From: Coriobacteriia bacterium
Lineage (GTDB): Bacteria > Actinomycetota > Coriobacteriia > Coriobacteriales > UMGS124
NCBI GenBank assembly: GCA_018368455.1
Contig: JAGZEG010000012.1
Coordinates: forward strand, 45,043-109,042
Direction: 5' to 3'
DNA length: 64,000 bases
The position numbers and the translations under genes were made by a program. Below are positions 43,668 through 51,549 of this stretch, in pieces (positions within the stretch are counted from its first letter, which is position 1; each line of letters starts with the position of its first letter). The notes beneath the pieces were generated by a model. That model was not told the origin of the DNA and did not search any database. It saw only the letters and a program-made list of their open reading frames with translations.

Positions 43668-43796
43668 GACACTTCCTTTTCTGTGCGCGCCAAGCCGTAA
43701 GGCTCGGCATACTCAACAAACCATGTATGAATCCGACGCTGGCGCGAGAAGCCCCCTCGCAGTGGGCACGCCGGCGCAGAGACACCGAAACAAGCG

Positions 43797-43829
43797 CGGT
43801 CGCACGGAACGAGGCGTCCTGTGCGACCG
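43797..43829 (-). terminator. Possible terminator after nusG
   Basis: CGGTCGCAC (43797-43805) and GTGCGACCG (43821-43829) pair perfectly. The downstream - strand sequence CGCTTGTTTC is only modestly U-rich. It lies 8 nt after the nusG stop codon. Confidence 0.55.
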
Positions 43830-43836
43830 TTTGACG

Positions 43837-44370
43837 CTAGATGGACGTGATCTGGTCGAACGTAAGCTCGACCGGCGTCTCGCGCCCGAAGATCGTGACA
43901 GTGACGCGAACCTTGCCCGTCTCGGGGTTGACCTCGGAGACGGTGCCGTCGAAGTCGGCAAGCGGGCCAGAGGTGACCTTGACCGTCTGTCCGACCTCGA
44001 TGTCAACCGACGTACGCTTGGGCGTGACACCCGGCTCGCTGCGGTGCATGATGCGATCGAACTCCTGACGCGACAGCGGGATCGGCTTGCCGTCGACGCC
44101 AACGAAGCCCGTCACGCCAGGCGTATTGCGCACGATAGACCAGGTATGGTCGTCCATGTCCATACGGACGAGAACGTAGCCCGGGAAGACCTTGGACTCC
44201 TTCGTGACGCGCTGGCCACCCTCCTTGACCTCGGTCAGTTCCTCGGTCGGGATCTGGATGTCAACGACGCGCTCAGAGACGCCCATCGTCTCGATACGGT
44301 GCTCGAGATCGGCCTTGACCTTGTTCTCGTAGCCCGAGTACGTGTGTATGACATACCAACGCTTAGCCAT
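43837..44370 (-). CDS. nusG: Transcription termination/antitermination factor NusG
   Basis: NusG, 177 aa, binds RNA polymerase and couples it to Rho or to ribosomal S10. It has the N-terminal NGN domain (KRWYVIHTYSGYENKVKADL) and the C-terminal KOW domain (VKVTSGPLADFDGTVSEVN). It starts 3 nt after secE in the universal secE-nusG pair. It lacks the long N-terminal extension seen in some actinobacteria. Confidence 0.98.
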   Translation of the reverse strand: MAKRWYVIHTYSGYENKVKADLEHRIETMGVSERVVDIQIPTEELTEVKEGGQRVTKESKVFPGYVLVRMDMDDHTWSIVRNTPGVTGFVGVDGKPIPLSRQEFDRIMHRSEPGVTPKRTSVDIEVGQTVKVTSGPLADFDGTVSEVNPETGKVRVTVTIFGRETPVELTFDQITSI

Positions 44371-44373
44371 GGG

Positions 44374-44763
44374 TTAACCCCTCAATCCGGAGAACGCGTA
44401 CAGGCCGGGAACGATGAGGGCATCGACAACGGCGATGAGCACGCCGAAGAAAACAAGCATGGCAACAACGGCCACCGTGTACTTGACGAGCTCGTCCTTC
44501 GTCGGCCAAACAACGCGCTTAACCTCGGAGCGAACGCCCTTGAAATACGTCTTGGAGCGCTCGACGATACCGGGCTTACCGTTCTTCTTTGCCTTAGCCT
44601 TGTCGGCCTTTGCCTTCTCGGCGGCCTTGTCTGCGGCCTTCTGGGCCTTGTCGGAAGGCTGGGCCTTAGCAAGCTTAGACGAGGCGCCGTTCTTGTCTGC
44701 AGCGGCGGACGGCGTCGCACCCTGCTGGGCAGGCACCTTCTTCTTAGACTTGTTCGAAGCCAT
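44374..44763 (-). CDS. secE: Preprotein translocase subunit SecE with long basic N-terminal extension
   Basis: SecE, 129 aa. The conserved core is at the C-terminus: amphipathic helix (YFKGVRSEVKRVVWPTKDEL) and one membrane helix (VAVVAMLVFFGVLIAVVDAL). The first ~65 residues form a Lys/Ala-rich low-complexity cytoplasmic extension of unknown role. It works with SecY (16440-17729). It lies between tRNA-Trp and nusG. Confidence 0.95.
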   Translation of the reverse strand: MASNKSKKKVPAQQGATPSAAADKNGASSKLAKAQPSDKAQKAADKAAEKAKADKAKAKKNGKPGIVERSKTYFKGVRSEVKRVVWPTKDELVKYTVAVVAMLVFFGVLIAVVDALIVPGLYAFSGLRG

Positions 44764-44810
44764 GAAGCCGTTCCTTTTCGGTCGTAGGGATAAAAGACCC
44801 CTTCACAAAT

Positions 44811-44843
44811 CGACCCGCTCTCTCGTAGCGAGAAGGCGGGTCG
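44811..44843 (-). other. Hairpin between tRNA-Trp and secE
   Basis: CGACCCGC...CTCTCG pairs with CGAGAA...GCGGGTCG around a 3-nt loop, giving about 13 pairs. It follows the tRNA 3' end by 9 nt and could serve tRNA 3' processing or attenuate secE-nusG. Confidence 0.6.
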
Positions 44844-44852
44844 GGAAAGTTC

Positions 44853-44928
44853 TGGCAGGCCAGGAGGGACTCGAACCCCCAACAAACGGTTTTGGAGACC
44901 GCCGCTCTACCATTGGAGCTACTGGCCT
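44853..44928 (-). tRNA. trpT: tRNA-Trp (anticodon CCA)
   Basis: Complete cloverleaf on the - strand: acceptor AGGCCAG/CTGGCCT, D-arm GCTCCAATGGTAGAGC, anticodon loop with CCA, T-arm GGGGGTTCGAGTCCCTC and an encoded 3' CCA (44853-44855). It is embedded between rpmG and secE. Confidence 0.97.
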
Positions 44929-44943
44929 AAAACCCGCAGGAGC

Positions 44944-45093
44944 TTAACGCGTCTCCTTATGGAGCGTGTGCGTGCGGCACCAAGGGCAGTACTTCTTGAG
45001 CTCGACACGATCAGGCGTCGTGGCCTTGTTCTTGGTGATCGTATAGTTGCGGCGCTTGCACTCGCTGCACGCCAGGGTAACCATAGTACGCAT
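44944..45093 (-). CDS. rpmG: 50S ribosomal protein L33, zinc-binding form
   Basis: L33, 49 aa. It has zinc-ribbon Cys pairs CSEC and CPWC and the core RRNYTITKNKATTPDRVELKK. ATG 45093 (MRTMVTLACSEC) follows CAGGAGGTTTC; the longer open frame upstream is not used. It is the first gene transcribed from the 45144-45172 promoter and is followed by tRNA-Trp, secE and nusG, the usual Gram-positive order. Confidence 0.97.
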   Translation of the reverse strand: MRTMVTLACSECKRRNYTITKNKATTPDRVELKKYCPWCRTHTLHKETR

Positions 45094-45143
45094 TGAAACC
45101 TCCTGATTACACGCCCCCATCAGTCGGGGCGTCACGGGGGATT

Positions 45144-45172
45144 ACTCTACCAAAGAGAGCGCATGGGGTCAA
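45144..45172 (-). promoter_or_regulatory. Promoter of rpmG-tRNA(Trp)-secE-nusG
   Basis: On the - strand TTGACC (45167-45172) and TAGAGT (45144-45149) are separated by exactly 17 nt. A leader hairpin ACGCCCC/GGGGCGT (45111-45132) lies between the start site and the rpmG ribosome-binding site. Confidence 0.75.
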
Positions 45173-45280
45173 CGTAAATCTGCCATACGCTGGTATCTCA
45201 CACAAACGCCACGTCAATGGAGATCATGCGTGGCGTTATGGCGCGCTATCTGGTGTGGCTGATGGCTCTGCCGCACAGAA

Positions 45281-45311
45281 AGAGCCCGGCATCCCAAGGA
45301 CACCGGGCTCT
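45281..45311 (-). terminator. Terminator after tuf
   Basis: AGAGCCCGG (45281-45289) and CCGGGCTCT (45303-45311) pair perfectly, followed on the - strand by TTCTGTG. It lies 26 nt after the tuf stop codon and upstream of the rpmG promoter. Confidence 0.75.
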
Positions 45312-45336
45312 GTAAGATCAAAAATCCGAGTAAAAG

Positions 45337-46527
45337 TTACTCGATGATCGTGGAAACACGTCCCGAACCAACGGTGTGGCCACCCTCGCGGATAGCGAAG
45401 CGCAGGCCCTCCTCCATGGCGATCGGGTGGATGAGGTCGCCCTCGACCGTCACGTGGTCGCCAGGCATAACCATCTCGACGCCCTCAGGCAGCTTGACGG
45501 TGCCGGTCACGTCCGTGGTACGGAAGTAGAACTGGGGACGATAGCCGTTGAAGAACGGGGTGTGACGGCCACCCTCCTCCTTGGTGAGGACGTAGACCTC
45601 ACCCGTGAACTTCGTGTGCGGGTGCACCGAGCCGGGCTTGCAGAGGATCTGGCCGCGCTCGATGTCCTCACGCTTGATGCCGCGGAGCAGAACGCCCACG
45701 TTGTCGCCAGCCTCGGCGAAGTCGAGCGTCTTGCGGAACATCTCGATGCCCGTGGCAACGGTCGTCTGCGTGTCCTTGATGCCAACGATCTCCAGCGGGT
45801 CGTTGAGGCGCAGCTCGCCGCGCTCGACACGGCCGGTAGCAACCGTACCACGGCCGGAGATGGTCATCGTGTCCTCGACGGCCATCAGGAAGGGCTTCTC
45901 GTTATCGCGAGCAGGCGTGGGGATGTACTCGTCAACAGCGTGCATAAGGGCACGGACAGACTCGACCCACTTCTCCTCGCCATTGAGGGCGCCGAGAGCG
46001 GAGCCGCGGATGACGGGGATGTCGTCTCCCGGGAAGTCATACTCGGAAAGAAGGTCGCGCGTCTCCATCTCGACGAGATCGATGAGCTCGTCATCGTCGA
46101 CCATGTCGCACTTGTTCAGGAAGACGACGATGTAGGGCACGCCGACCTGACGGGCGAGCAGGATGTGCTCACGCGTCTGGGCCATGGGGCCATCGGTGGC
46201 GGCAATAACCAGGATTGCGCCGTCCATCTGGGCAGCGCCCGTAATCATGTTCTTGACGTAGTCGGCGTGGCCGGGGCAGTCAACGTGAGCGTAGTGGCGG
46301 TTCCACGTCTCGTACTCAACGTGAGCAACGGAGATGGTAATACCACGCTCGCGCTCCTCGGGAGCCTTGTCGATGTTCTCGAAGGCGGTGAAGTCGGCCT
46401 TGCAGCCCTCGGTCTCAGAAAGAACCTTGGTGATAGCAGCCGTCAGGGTCGTCTTACCGTGATCGACGTGGCCGATCGTACCAATGTTCACGTGGGGCTT
46501 GGTGCGCTCGAACTTCTCCTTGGCCAT
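45337..46527 (-). CDS. tuf: Elongation factor Tu
   Basis: EF-Tu, 396 aa, delivers aminoacyl-tRNA to the ribosome. It has the P-loop GHVDHGKTTL (~18), switch II DCPGHADY (~80), NKCDMV (~135) and the three-domain length. It is not in the str operon; instead it follows a tRNA cluster Tyr-Thr-Met, and a terminator separates it from rpmG. It is the only tuf in this window; a second copy elsewhere cannot be excluded. Confidence 0.98.
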   Translation of the reverse strand: MAKEKFERTKPHVNIGTIGHVDHGKTTLTAAITKVLSETEGCKADFTAFENIDKAPEERERGITISVAHVEYETWNRHYAHVDCPGHADYVKNMITGAAQMDGAILVIAATDGPMAQTREHILLARQVGVPYIVVFLNKCDMVDDDELIDLVEMETRDLLSEYDFPGDDIPVIRGSALGALNGEEKWVESVRALMHAVDEYIPTPARDNEKPFLMAVEDTMTISGRGTVATGRVERGELRLNDPLEIVGIKDTQTTVATGIEMFRKTLDFAEAGDNVGVLLRGIKREDIERGQILCKPGSVHPHTKFTGEVYVLTKEEGGRHTPFFNGYRPQFYFRTTDVTGTVKLPEGVEMVMPGDHVTVEGDLIHPIAMEEGLRFAIREGGHTVGSGRVSTIIE

Positions 46528-46587
46528 GACTCTCCTCCTCGAGGGTTGACTCCGGTTTTTTACCGGGAGTATCTATAGATAGCGCAA

Positions 46588-46605
46588 GCGGCCCTCACGG
46601 GCCGC
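46588..46605 (-). other. Hairpin between tRNA-Met and tuf
   Basis: GCGGCCC and GGGCCGC pair perfectly around a TCAC tetraloop, 12 nt after the tRNA-Met gene. A second stem (CTCCGGT/ACCGGGAG type, ~46550-46571) lies just before the tuf ribosome-binding site. Confidence 0.6.
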
Positions 46606-46617
46606 CGATTGCCAAAA

Positions 46618-46694
46618 TGGTAGCGGTGACTGGATTCGAACCAGTGACAGCACGGGTATGAACCGTGTGCTCTGACCAACTGAGCTACACCGCC
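46618..46694 (-). tRNA. tRNA-Met (anticodon CAT), elongator type
   Basis: Cloverleaf with acceptor GGCGGTG/CACCGCT, D-arm GCTCAGTTGGTCAGAGC, anticodon loop TTCATAC, and encoded CCA. The anticodon stem lacks the GGG/CCC initiator signature and position 1 pairs with 72 as a wobble, so it is an elongator. A CAT anticodon destined for lysidine (Ile2) is less likely. Confidence 0.92.
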
Positions 46695-46733
46695 ACATCG
46701 TTGTGGTGCACGTCCGGACGCACGAAGAAAAAA

Positions 46734-46809
46734 TGGAGCCTGCGACCGGACTTGAACCGGTGACCTCCTCGTTACCAACGAGGTGCTCTACCGACTGAGC
46801 TACACAGGC
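46734..46809 (-). tRNA. tRNA-Thr (anticodon GGT)
   Basis: Cloverleaf with acceptor GCCTGTG/CGCAGGC (one wobble-type mismatch), anticodon stem CCTCG/CGAGG enclosing TTGGTAA, T-arm ACCGGTTCAAGTCCGGT and encoded CCA. Confidence 0.96.
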
Positions 46810-46815
46810 AAGAAA

Positions 46816-46900
46816 TGGTGGAAGCGCTAGGATTCGAACCTAGGTAGGCATAGCCAACGGGTTTACAGCCCGTCCCCATTAACCACTCGGGCACGCTTCC
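46816..46900 (-). tRNA. tRNA-Tyr (anticodon GTA)
   Basis: Class II tRNA of 85 nt with a long variable arm. Acceptor is GGAAGCG/CGCTTCC, the anticodon loop contains GTA, and a 3' CCA is encoded. It is first in the Tyr-Thr-Met-tuf transcript. Confidence 0.97.
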
Positions 46901-46979
46901 GTTTTCTTCGCTTGTCAAGCAGTGCACCTGACCTGCTGTCTTGTTGGGCTCAGCTCAACTCGGCGCGACAGCAAAGGGC

Positions 46980-47008
46980 ATGTTACGCTATGACTTCGCT
47001 CCTGTCAA
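46980..47008 (-). promoter_or_regulatory. Promoter of tRNA(Tyr)-tRNA(Thr)-tRNA(Met)-tuf
   Basis: On the - strand a consensus TTGACA (47003-47008) is followed after exactly 17 nt by TAACAT (46980-46985). It lies about 80 nt upstream of tRNA-Tyr in the gap that follows tRNA-Thr(TGT). Confidence 0.75.
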
Positions 47009-47096
47009 AGCGAATCCACGGTGCCGGGCGTAGCTCACTTCTTCTCCACAACCGAGCGTCTGACCCATTCGGTCGCGGGAAGAACCCCAGCAGACG

Positions 47097-47171
47097 TGGA
47101 GCCGACGGCGAGACTCGAACTCGCAACCCCCCGCTTACAAGGCGGGTGCTCTACCATTGAGCTACGCCGGC
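47097..47171 (-). tRNA. tRNA-Thr (anticodon TGT)
   Basis: Cloverleaf with acceptor GCCGGCG/CGTCGGC, anticodon stem CCCGC/GCGGG enclosing CTTGTAA, T-arm GCGAGTTCGAGTCTCGC and encoded CCA. It is the first tRNA of the cluster, with its own candidate promoter. Confidence 0.97.
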
Positions 47172-47189
47172 GCGTTACTGCCGGGTGCT

Positions 47190-47198
47190 ACGATAGCA
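47190..47198 (-). promoter_or_regulatory. Candidate extended -10 for tRNA-Thr(TGT)
   Basis: TGC-TATCGT lies 19 nt before the mature tRNA 5' end, a suitable distance for a short leader. No good -35 hexamer is visible at 16-18 nt. Confidence 0.35.
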
Positions 47199-47248
47199 GG
47201 AGCACGTTCGCTGCGCCACGGTTCACCCGACGTTTCTCCCCTTTGAAC

Positions 47249-47286
47249 GAAAAATCCCCGGCTGGACGCTTTGCCCAACCGGGGAT
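47249..47286 (-). terminator. Rho-independent terminator after the 47335-47826 gene
   Basis: ATCCCCGG pairs with CCGGGGAT and the - strand continues TTTTTCG. It lies 48 nt after the stop codon of the membrane protein. A small GCTGCCC/GGGGCAGC stem lies between them. Confidence 0.85.
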
Positions 47287-47334
47287 ACCCATGCGCTGCC
47301 CTAGTGGGGCAGCCTCCTTCTTTCGTTTGCCTCT

Positions 47335-47826
47335 CTAAAGGAGCACGGACGCCGCGACGAGAGCGGCCACGACGACGAGAGCGCCAACTGCTCCGATTCC
47401 GACCGTCTTCTTGTCGGCGTTCTTGGCCGTGAGGAAGAACAGGATCATCGGCACGAACGCGATGCACGCCATGACGACGCCCACGGCGCTACCGCGCCCT
47501 GCAGACGCGCCAGATGCACCCTTTGCCTGGGCAACACGACGCGATGCCTTCTTCCACAGGCTCGTCGCCACAAGCACGAGCGCGAGGTCGATCACGAATG
47601 CAACGATCACGACGAGCGCAGCGGGCAGTTCGACGCCCGGGATGTTAAGAACGTCCGTAGCGTACAGGACGCCCGCGCACTGCAGCGCCAGTCCCACGAC
47701 CCACAGCACCCATGCGCCCAGCTGCGGGCCGAGCGGGCTCTTTGGTTTTGCGAAGTCGGTGGCGTGTGCGTCGGTGCCACGCGACCAGCGCTCGCTTTCT
47801 TGCTTCATGCCTTCCTTGCCTGCCAT
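47335..47826 (-). CDS. Small four-helix membrane protein, unknown function
   Basis: Protein of 163 aa with four hydrophobic segments (~35-55, ~67-90, ~116-135, ~142-162) and a hydrophilic, charged N-terminus of about 30 residues without a signal peptide. A basic loop (KKASRRVAQAKGASGAS) separates helices 2 and 3, placing that loop in the cytoplasm by the positive-inside rule. GAGGGGAGGG precedes ATG 47826. It follows the rlmB-yacP genes on the same strand after 83 nt and ends at a strong terminator. I do not recognise the family. Confidence 0.75.
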   Translation of the reverse strand: MAGKEGMKQESERWSRGTDAHATDFAKPKSPLGPQLGAWVLWVVGLALQCAGVLYATDVLNIPGVELPAALVVIVAFVIDLALVLVATSLWKKASRRVAQAKGASGASAGRGSAVGVVMACIAFVPMILFFLTAKNADKKTVGIGAVGALVVVAALVAASVLL

Positions 47827-47909
47827 AGGCGGGCCCTCCCCTCTCTCGGTACCCGCCGCTCAGCGGGCGTCTGCGACCCTCCGGTCGCCCTGAGCCTTCT
47901 ACTTTCCTG

Positions 47910-48461
47910 CTAGTGGGCGCGCTGGCGCGCCATCTCCCACAGCCGCTGGCGCACGTCTCGCGGGACGCGGTCTGCGACGGTCGTCTTGCGATCCTTGGGC
48001 TGCTCGCGCATCTCTTCGATGTGGCGGTTCATAACCTGCGTCTCGCCCTCGAACATCCGCGACGACACGCGCGTCACGCCCTCGCCGTACACCGTCGTCT
48101 GGATGAGGTGATCCGACGTCACGACCGTCATGCGACGTCCAGAGCGTCGGCCCTCGGACACGAGGCGCTCTATGACGGCGTCGGCCTCCTCGCCCGCCTC
48201 CGAGAACATGACGCGCACGCCTGCCACCATGAGTGGCTCGCGCTCAGGATCGGGATTGCCGAAGCCGTCGAACACGATCGTCGCGTCAAAGCGCCCCTTG
48301 GCGTAGGCGGCGACGTCAGCTATGAGCGCCTGGCGGGCGCGCACGTAGACGTCGTGCAGCAGTGGATCGAGGATCTCCTCATCGACGAGCTCGCTGTAGC
48401 GTCGGCACGTCCTGATGGCGTTGTACCCGTCGACAACGAGGCCGTCCAGCCGCTTTGCCAT
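47910..48461 (-). CDS. YacP/Rae1-like NYN-domain endoribonuclease
   Basis: Protein of 183 aa of the YacP family, whose B. subtilis member Rae1 cleaves mRNA in the ribosomal A site. PIN-like NYN landmarks are visible: VVDGYNAIR near the N-terminus, ATIVFDGFGN, the acidic GEEADAVIERL and VTSDHLIQ. The start ATG shares a base with the rlmB stop (TGATG), so the two are translationally coupled. The rlmB-yacP pairing is the same in Bacillus, which supports a role on ribosomes. Confidence 0.85.
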   Translation of the reverse strand: MAKRLDGLVVDGYNAIRTCRRYSELVDEEILDPLLHDVYVRARQALIADVAAYAKGRFDATIVFDGFGNPDPEREPLMVAGVRVMFSEAGEEADAVIERLVSEGRRSGRRMTVVTSDHLIQTTVYGEGVTRVSSRMFEGETQVMNRHIEEMREQPKDRKTTVADRVPRDVRQRLWEMARQRAH

Positions 48462-49435
48462 CAGTGCGTTGCCCCGGCGCCGCCCTGCGCTGCAAGGCCC
48501 TGCTCGTAAGCGGTGCGAGCTGCCTTTGCGGCGGCCTTGCGCTGCGCCTCCTGAGCCGCCTCGCCGCACTGGCGCATCCACTCGTAGCACACAGCGGTCG
48601 TTGCCTGCGCGACGTTGAGCGAGCCGACGTGGCCACGCTGGGGCAAAGCCACGAGGAAGTCGCACTTCTCGCGCACGAGACGCGAGATGCCCTCGCCCTC
48701 CGAACCTGCGACGATGACGAGACGACCGCGCAGCGGGGCGTGCCAGATGTCCTGCTTGGCCTGCTCAGACGCGCCGGCCACCCAGAAGCCCGCCTCCTTG
48801 AGCACGTCAAGCGCGCCGGCGAGGTTGGAGACGCGGGCGATGGGCAGGTGCAGCGCCGCGCCGGCCGACGTCTTGTACACGCCGACGCCCACCTGGGCCG
48901 CGCGGGCGTTGGGGATGATGACGCCGTCAGCGCCCATGACCTCGGCCGTGCGGATGATGGCGCCCAGGTTGCCCTCATCGGTGATGTGGTCGAGCACGAG
49001 CACGAGCGACTCATCTTTGGACGCGCCAGCGCGGGCGATGTCCATGAGGCTGGAGTACTGGTAATGGGGCACCTCACAGATGATGCCTTGGTGCGCACCG
49101 TGCGACTCGCCTTCGAGTGAGATGCGGTCGAGCACCTTACGCTCGACGAACTCGATGCGGATGTTCTGGCGGCGCAGCTTGAGGATGATGCGCTCGAGCG
49201 CGGCGTCAGCACCCGTCGGTTTGGGCGGGCGCTGGTTGCGTCCGCGGCGACCCTGTGCCTGGGTCTGCGCCGCAGCGTCGTCGGCGCGACCGGCCTTGCC
49301 CTGCTTGCCAGTACCCTTGGCAGCGGTCTCGCGGTCCTGGCCCGGCGCGACGACGAGCGCGCGGCGGATGGGCACGCCGGCACGCAGCGCCTCTTCAACG
49401 GCACGGCGGCCCTCGATGTAGTTGCAGTCAGCCAT
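48461..49435 (-). CDS. rlmB: 23S rRNA 2'-O-ribose methyltransferase (SpoU family, RlmB-like)
   Basis: SAM-dependent 2'-O-methyltransferase of 324 aa with a SpoU trefoil-knot domain. Motif 1 is LDHITDEGNLGAIIRTAEVMG, motif 2 is VIVAGSEGEGISRLV and motif 3 is LPQRGHVGSLNVAQATTA. The N-terminal L30e-like substrate domain is interrupted by ~40 Gly/Gln/Ala/Arg-rich residues (~35-75), longer than in Bacillus. A basic Ala-rich tail ends the protein. It lies between cysS and yacP. Confidence 0.92.
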   Translation of the reverse strand: MADCNYIEGRRAVEEALRAGVPIRRALVVAPGQDRETAAKGTGKQGKAGRADDAAAQTQAQGRRGRNQRPPKPTGADAALERIILKLRRQNIRIEFVERKVLDRISLEGESHGAHQGIICEVPHYQYSSLMDIARAGASKDESLVLVLDHITDEGNLGAIIRTAEVMGADGVIIPNARAAQVGVGVYKTSAGAALHLPIARVSNLAGALDVLKEAGFWVAGASEQAKQDIWHAPLRGRLVIVAGSEGEGISRLVREKCDFLVALPQRGHVGSLNVAQATTAVCYEWMRQCGEAAQEAQRKAAAKAARTAYEQGLAAQGGAGATH

Positions 49436-49521
49436 GTGGCTGCGTCCTTCCTCTCACGGATACCGCGCCCCTCGACCTGGACGCGGCGATGTCGGTCCTC
49501 CTGGGGATTTGCGAGGCGGGG

Positions 49522-50994
49522 CTAGGCGCGGCGGACGCGCGCGCCCTGGGCCGTGTCCTCGACAAGCAGGCCAATCTCGGCGAGCTGGTCGCGGATGGCA
49601 TCGGCACGCGCCCAGTCCTTCGCGGCGCGGGCGCGGGCGCGCTCCTCGAGGATGGCAGCTGCGGCCTCGTCCACGTTGTCGCCCTCGTAGCCGACGAGGT
49701 CGGCGGCGACGCTCGTCAGGATGAGCGGCAGGTCGCTCGTTTTGATGGGCAGGTCTATGCCGAGCAGCGTGAGCGATCCCGTGATCGCCGTGGCGGCAGC
49801 CGTGACGGCCTCGATATCGACGGCGCCGGCCGCGCGCTCGAGATAGGCGTTGGCCTGCGACACGAGCGTGAAGACGGCCGCAAGGGCACCCGCCGTGTTG
49901 AAGTCGTCATTCATCTGGGCGGCGAACTCGTCCGACGCCGCCTGGGTCGCGGCCTGCAGCTCGGCAGCGAGATCGGCGTCGGTCTGCGCCCCCTCCGGGA
50001 CGTGGCCCGCAGCCCAGCGCAAGTTCTCGAAGGCCGTCGCCATGCGCGCGAGCGAGCCCTGCGCGCCCTCGAGCCGCTCGAACGAGAAGTCGAGCGGGCT
50101 GCGGTAGTGTGTCTGGAGCATGAGCAGGCGCAGCGCCGCAGAAGGATACTTGTCGAGCACCTCCTTGAGCGTGAAGAAGTTGCCCAGGGACTTGGACATC
50201 TTCTCGCCGTTGACGAGCAACATGCCCGTGTGCATCCACAGGTTGGCGAAACCCTCGTGCCAGCAGCAGCTCGCCTGGGCGCTCTCGTTCTCGTGGTGCG
50301 GGAAGGCAAGGTCGGACCCGCCGCCGTGGATGTCTATGGGCGTACCGAGATAGCGGTGCACCATGGCGGCGCACTCGCTGTGCCAGCCGGGGCGGCCCTT
50401 GCCCCACGGGGAGTCCCACATGGGCTCGCCGGGCTTTGCCGCCTTCCACAGCGTGAAGTCGAGCGGGTCGCGCTTGTCATCGTTGGCGTCGATGCGCGCG
50501 CCGACCATGAGGTCGTCGACGTTGCGGCCCGAGACATTGCCGTAGTCGGGATCGTTGCGCACGGAGAAGTAGACGTCGCCGTTTCCGGGCGCGTAGGCGT
50601 AACCCTGGTCGATCAGGCTCTTGATCATCTTGATCATCTGCCCGATCTCCTTGGTGGCGCGCGGGCGAATGTCGGGATCGAGGATGCCGAAGCGGCGCAT
50701 CTGCTCGACGAACGCCGTCGCGTACTCCGTCGCGACCTCCTCCGACGTGCGGCCCTGCTCGTTGGCGCGCTTGATGATCTTGTCGTCGACGTCCGTCAGG
50801 TTCTGCGCAAACGTCACGTCGTAGCCGCTCGCCTCCAGCCAGCGGCGGATGACGTCAAACGACAGGAATGTACGCGCGTTGCCGATGTGGATCTGGTCGT
50901 AGACCGTGGGGCCGCAGACGTACATGCGCACCTTGCCCGGCTCTATCGGCGTGAAGTCGACCTTCTCGCGCCGGGAGGAATCGTAGATCTTCAT
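49522..50994 (-). CDS. cysS: Cysteinyl-tRNA synthetase
   Basis: Class I synthetase of 490 aa. The HIGH-like motif HIGN is at ~36-39 and KMSKS at ~265-269. Zinc ligands include C27, C208 and the HHE cluster (~233). The C-terminal helical and anticodon domain follows. ATG 50994 is preceded by GGAG. It lies between ispF and rlmB. The mini-RNase III gene that separates cysS and rlmB in Bacillus is absent; only an 86-nt gap is left. Confidence 0.97.
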   Translation of the reverse strand: MKIYDSSRREKVDFTPIEPGKVRMYVCGPTVYDQIHIGNARTFLSFDVIRRWLEASGYDVTFAQNLTDVDDKIIKRANEQGRTSEEVATEYATAFVEQMRRFGILDPDIRPRATKEIGQMIKMIKSLIDQGYAYAPGNGDVYFSVRNDPDYGNVSGRNVDDLMVGARIDANDDKRDPLDFTLWKAAKPGEPMWDSPWGKGRPGWHSECAAMVHRYLGTPIDIHGGGSDLAFPHHENESAQASCCWHEGFANLWMHTGMLLVNGEKMSKSLGNFFTLKEVLDKYPSAALRLLMLQTHYRSPLDFSFERLEGAQGSLARMATAFENLRWAAGHVPEGAQTDADLAAELQAATQAASDEFAAQMNDDFNTAGALAAVFTLVSQANAYLERAAGAVDIEAVTAAATAITGSLTLLGIDLPIKTSDLPLILTSVAADLVGYEGDNVDEAAAAILEERARARAAKDWARADAIRDQLAEIGLLVEDTAQGARVRRA

Positions 50995-51048
50995 GGGGAG
51001 CTCCTTTTGGGGAGAGTCGCAGATGTCTCGTGGGCCAGGACTGAGCGC

Positions 51049-51546
51049 TCAGGCCTCGGCGGGGGTCGCCATCTTTTCCATGAGGGCGACGGCCCAGGCA
51101 GCGATGCCCTCTTCGCGGCCGACGAAGCCGAGGCGCTCCGTCGTCGTGGCCTTAAGGCCCACCTGGTCGGCACTCACGCCGAGGGCGGCCGCAAGACGCG
51201 CGCGCATCTCGTCGCGATAGGGCGAGAGCTTGGGCGCCTGTGCGGCGATCGTACAGTCGCAGTCCACAAGCTCGAAGCCCTGGCTGCGCGCCAGCTCCAT
51301 GACGCGGCCGAGCAGTACGAGCGAGTCCGCGCCCTCATAGGCGGGGTCGGTGTCGGGAAACAGCTTGCCGATGTCACCGCCACGGATGGCACCCAGGATG
51401 GCGTCTGCCAACGCGTGCGTCACGACGTCGGCGTCAGAGTGGCCGAGCAGACCGCGCTCGTGGGGGATGTCGACGCCGCCAAGCACGAGGCGGCGCCCCT
51501 CGGCAAACGCGTGCACGTCATAGCCGTGGCCGATGCGCAAACCCAT
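51049..51546 (-). CDS. ispF: 2-C-methyl-D-erythritol 2,4-cyclodiphosphate synthase
   Basis: MEP-pathway enzyme, 165 aa, that makes the cyclic diphosphate. Zinc ligands are in RIGHGYDVHAF (D10, H12) and H44-region HSDADVVTHALADAILGA; the TTTERLGFVGREEGIAA motif is near the C-terminus. It starts 3 nt after the ispD stop, forming the usual ispD-ispF pair. Confidence 0.97.
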   Translation of the reverse strand: MGLRIGHGYDVHAFAEGRRLVLGGVDIPHERGLLGHSDADVVTHALADAILGAIRGGDIGKLFPDTDPAYEGADSLVLLGRVMELARSQGFELVDCDCTIAAQAPKLSPYRDEMRARLAAALGVSADQVGLKATTTERLGFVGREEGIAAWAVALMEKMATPAEA

Positions 51547-51549
51547 GCC

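Noticed and set aside
46618..46694. Initiator tRNA(fMet)
   Set aside because: No three consecutive G-C pairs in the anticodon stem and no 1-72 mismatch of the C-A type; it is an elongator.
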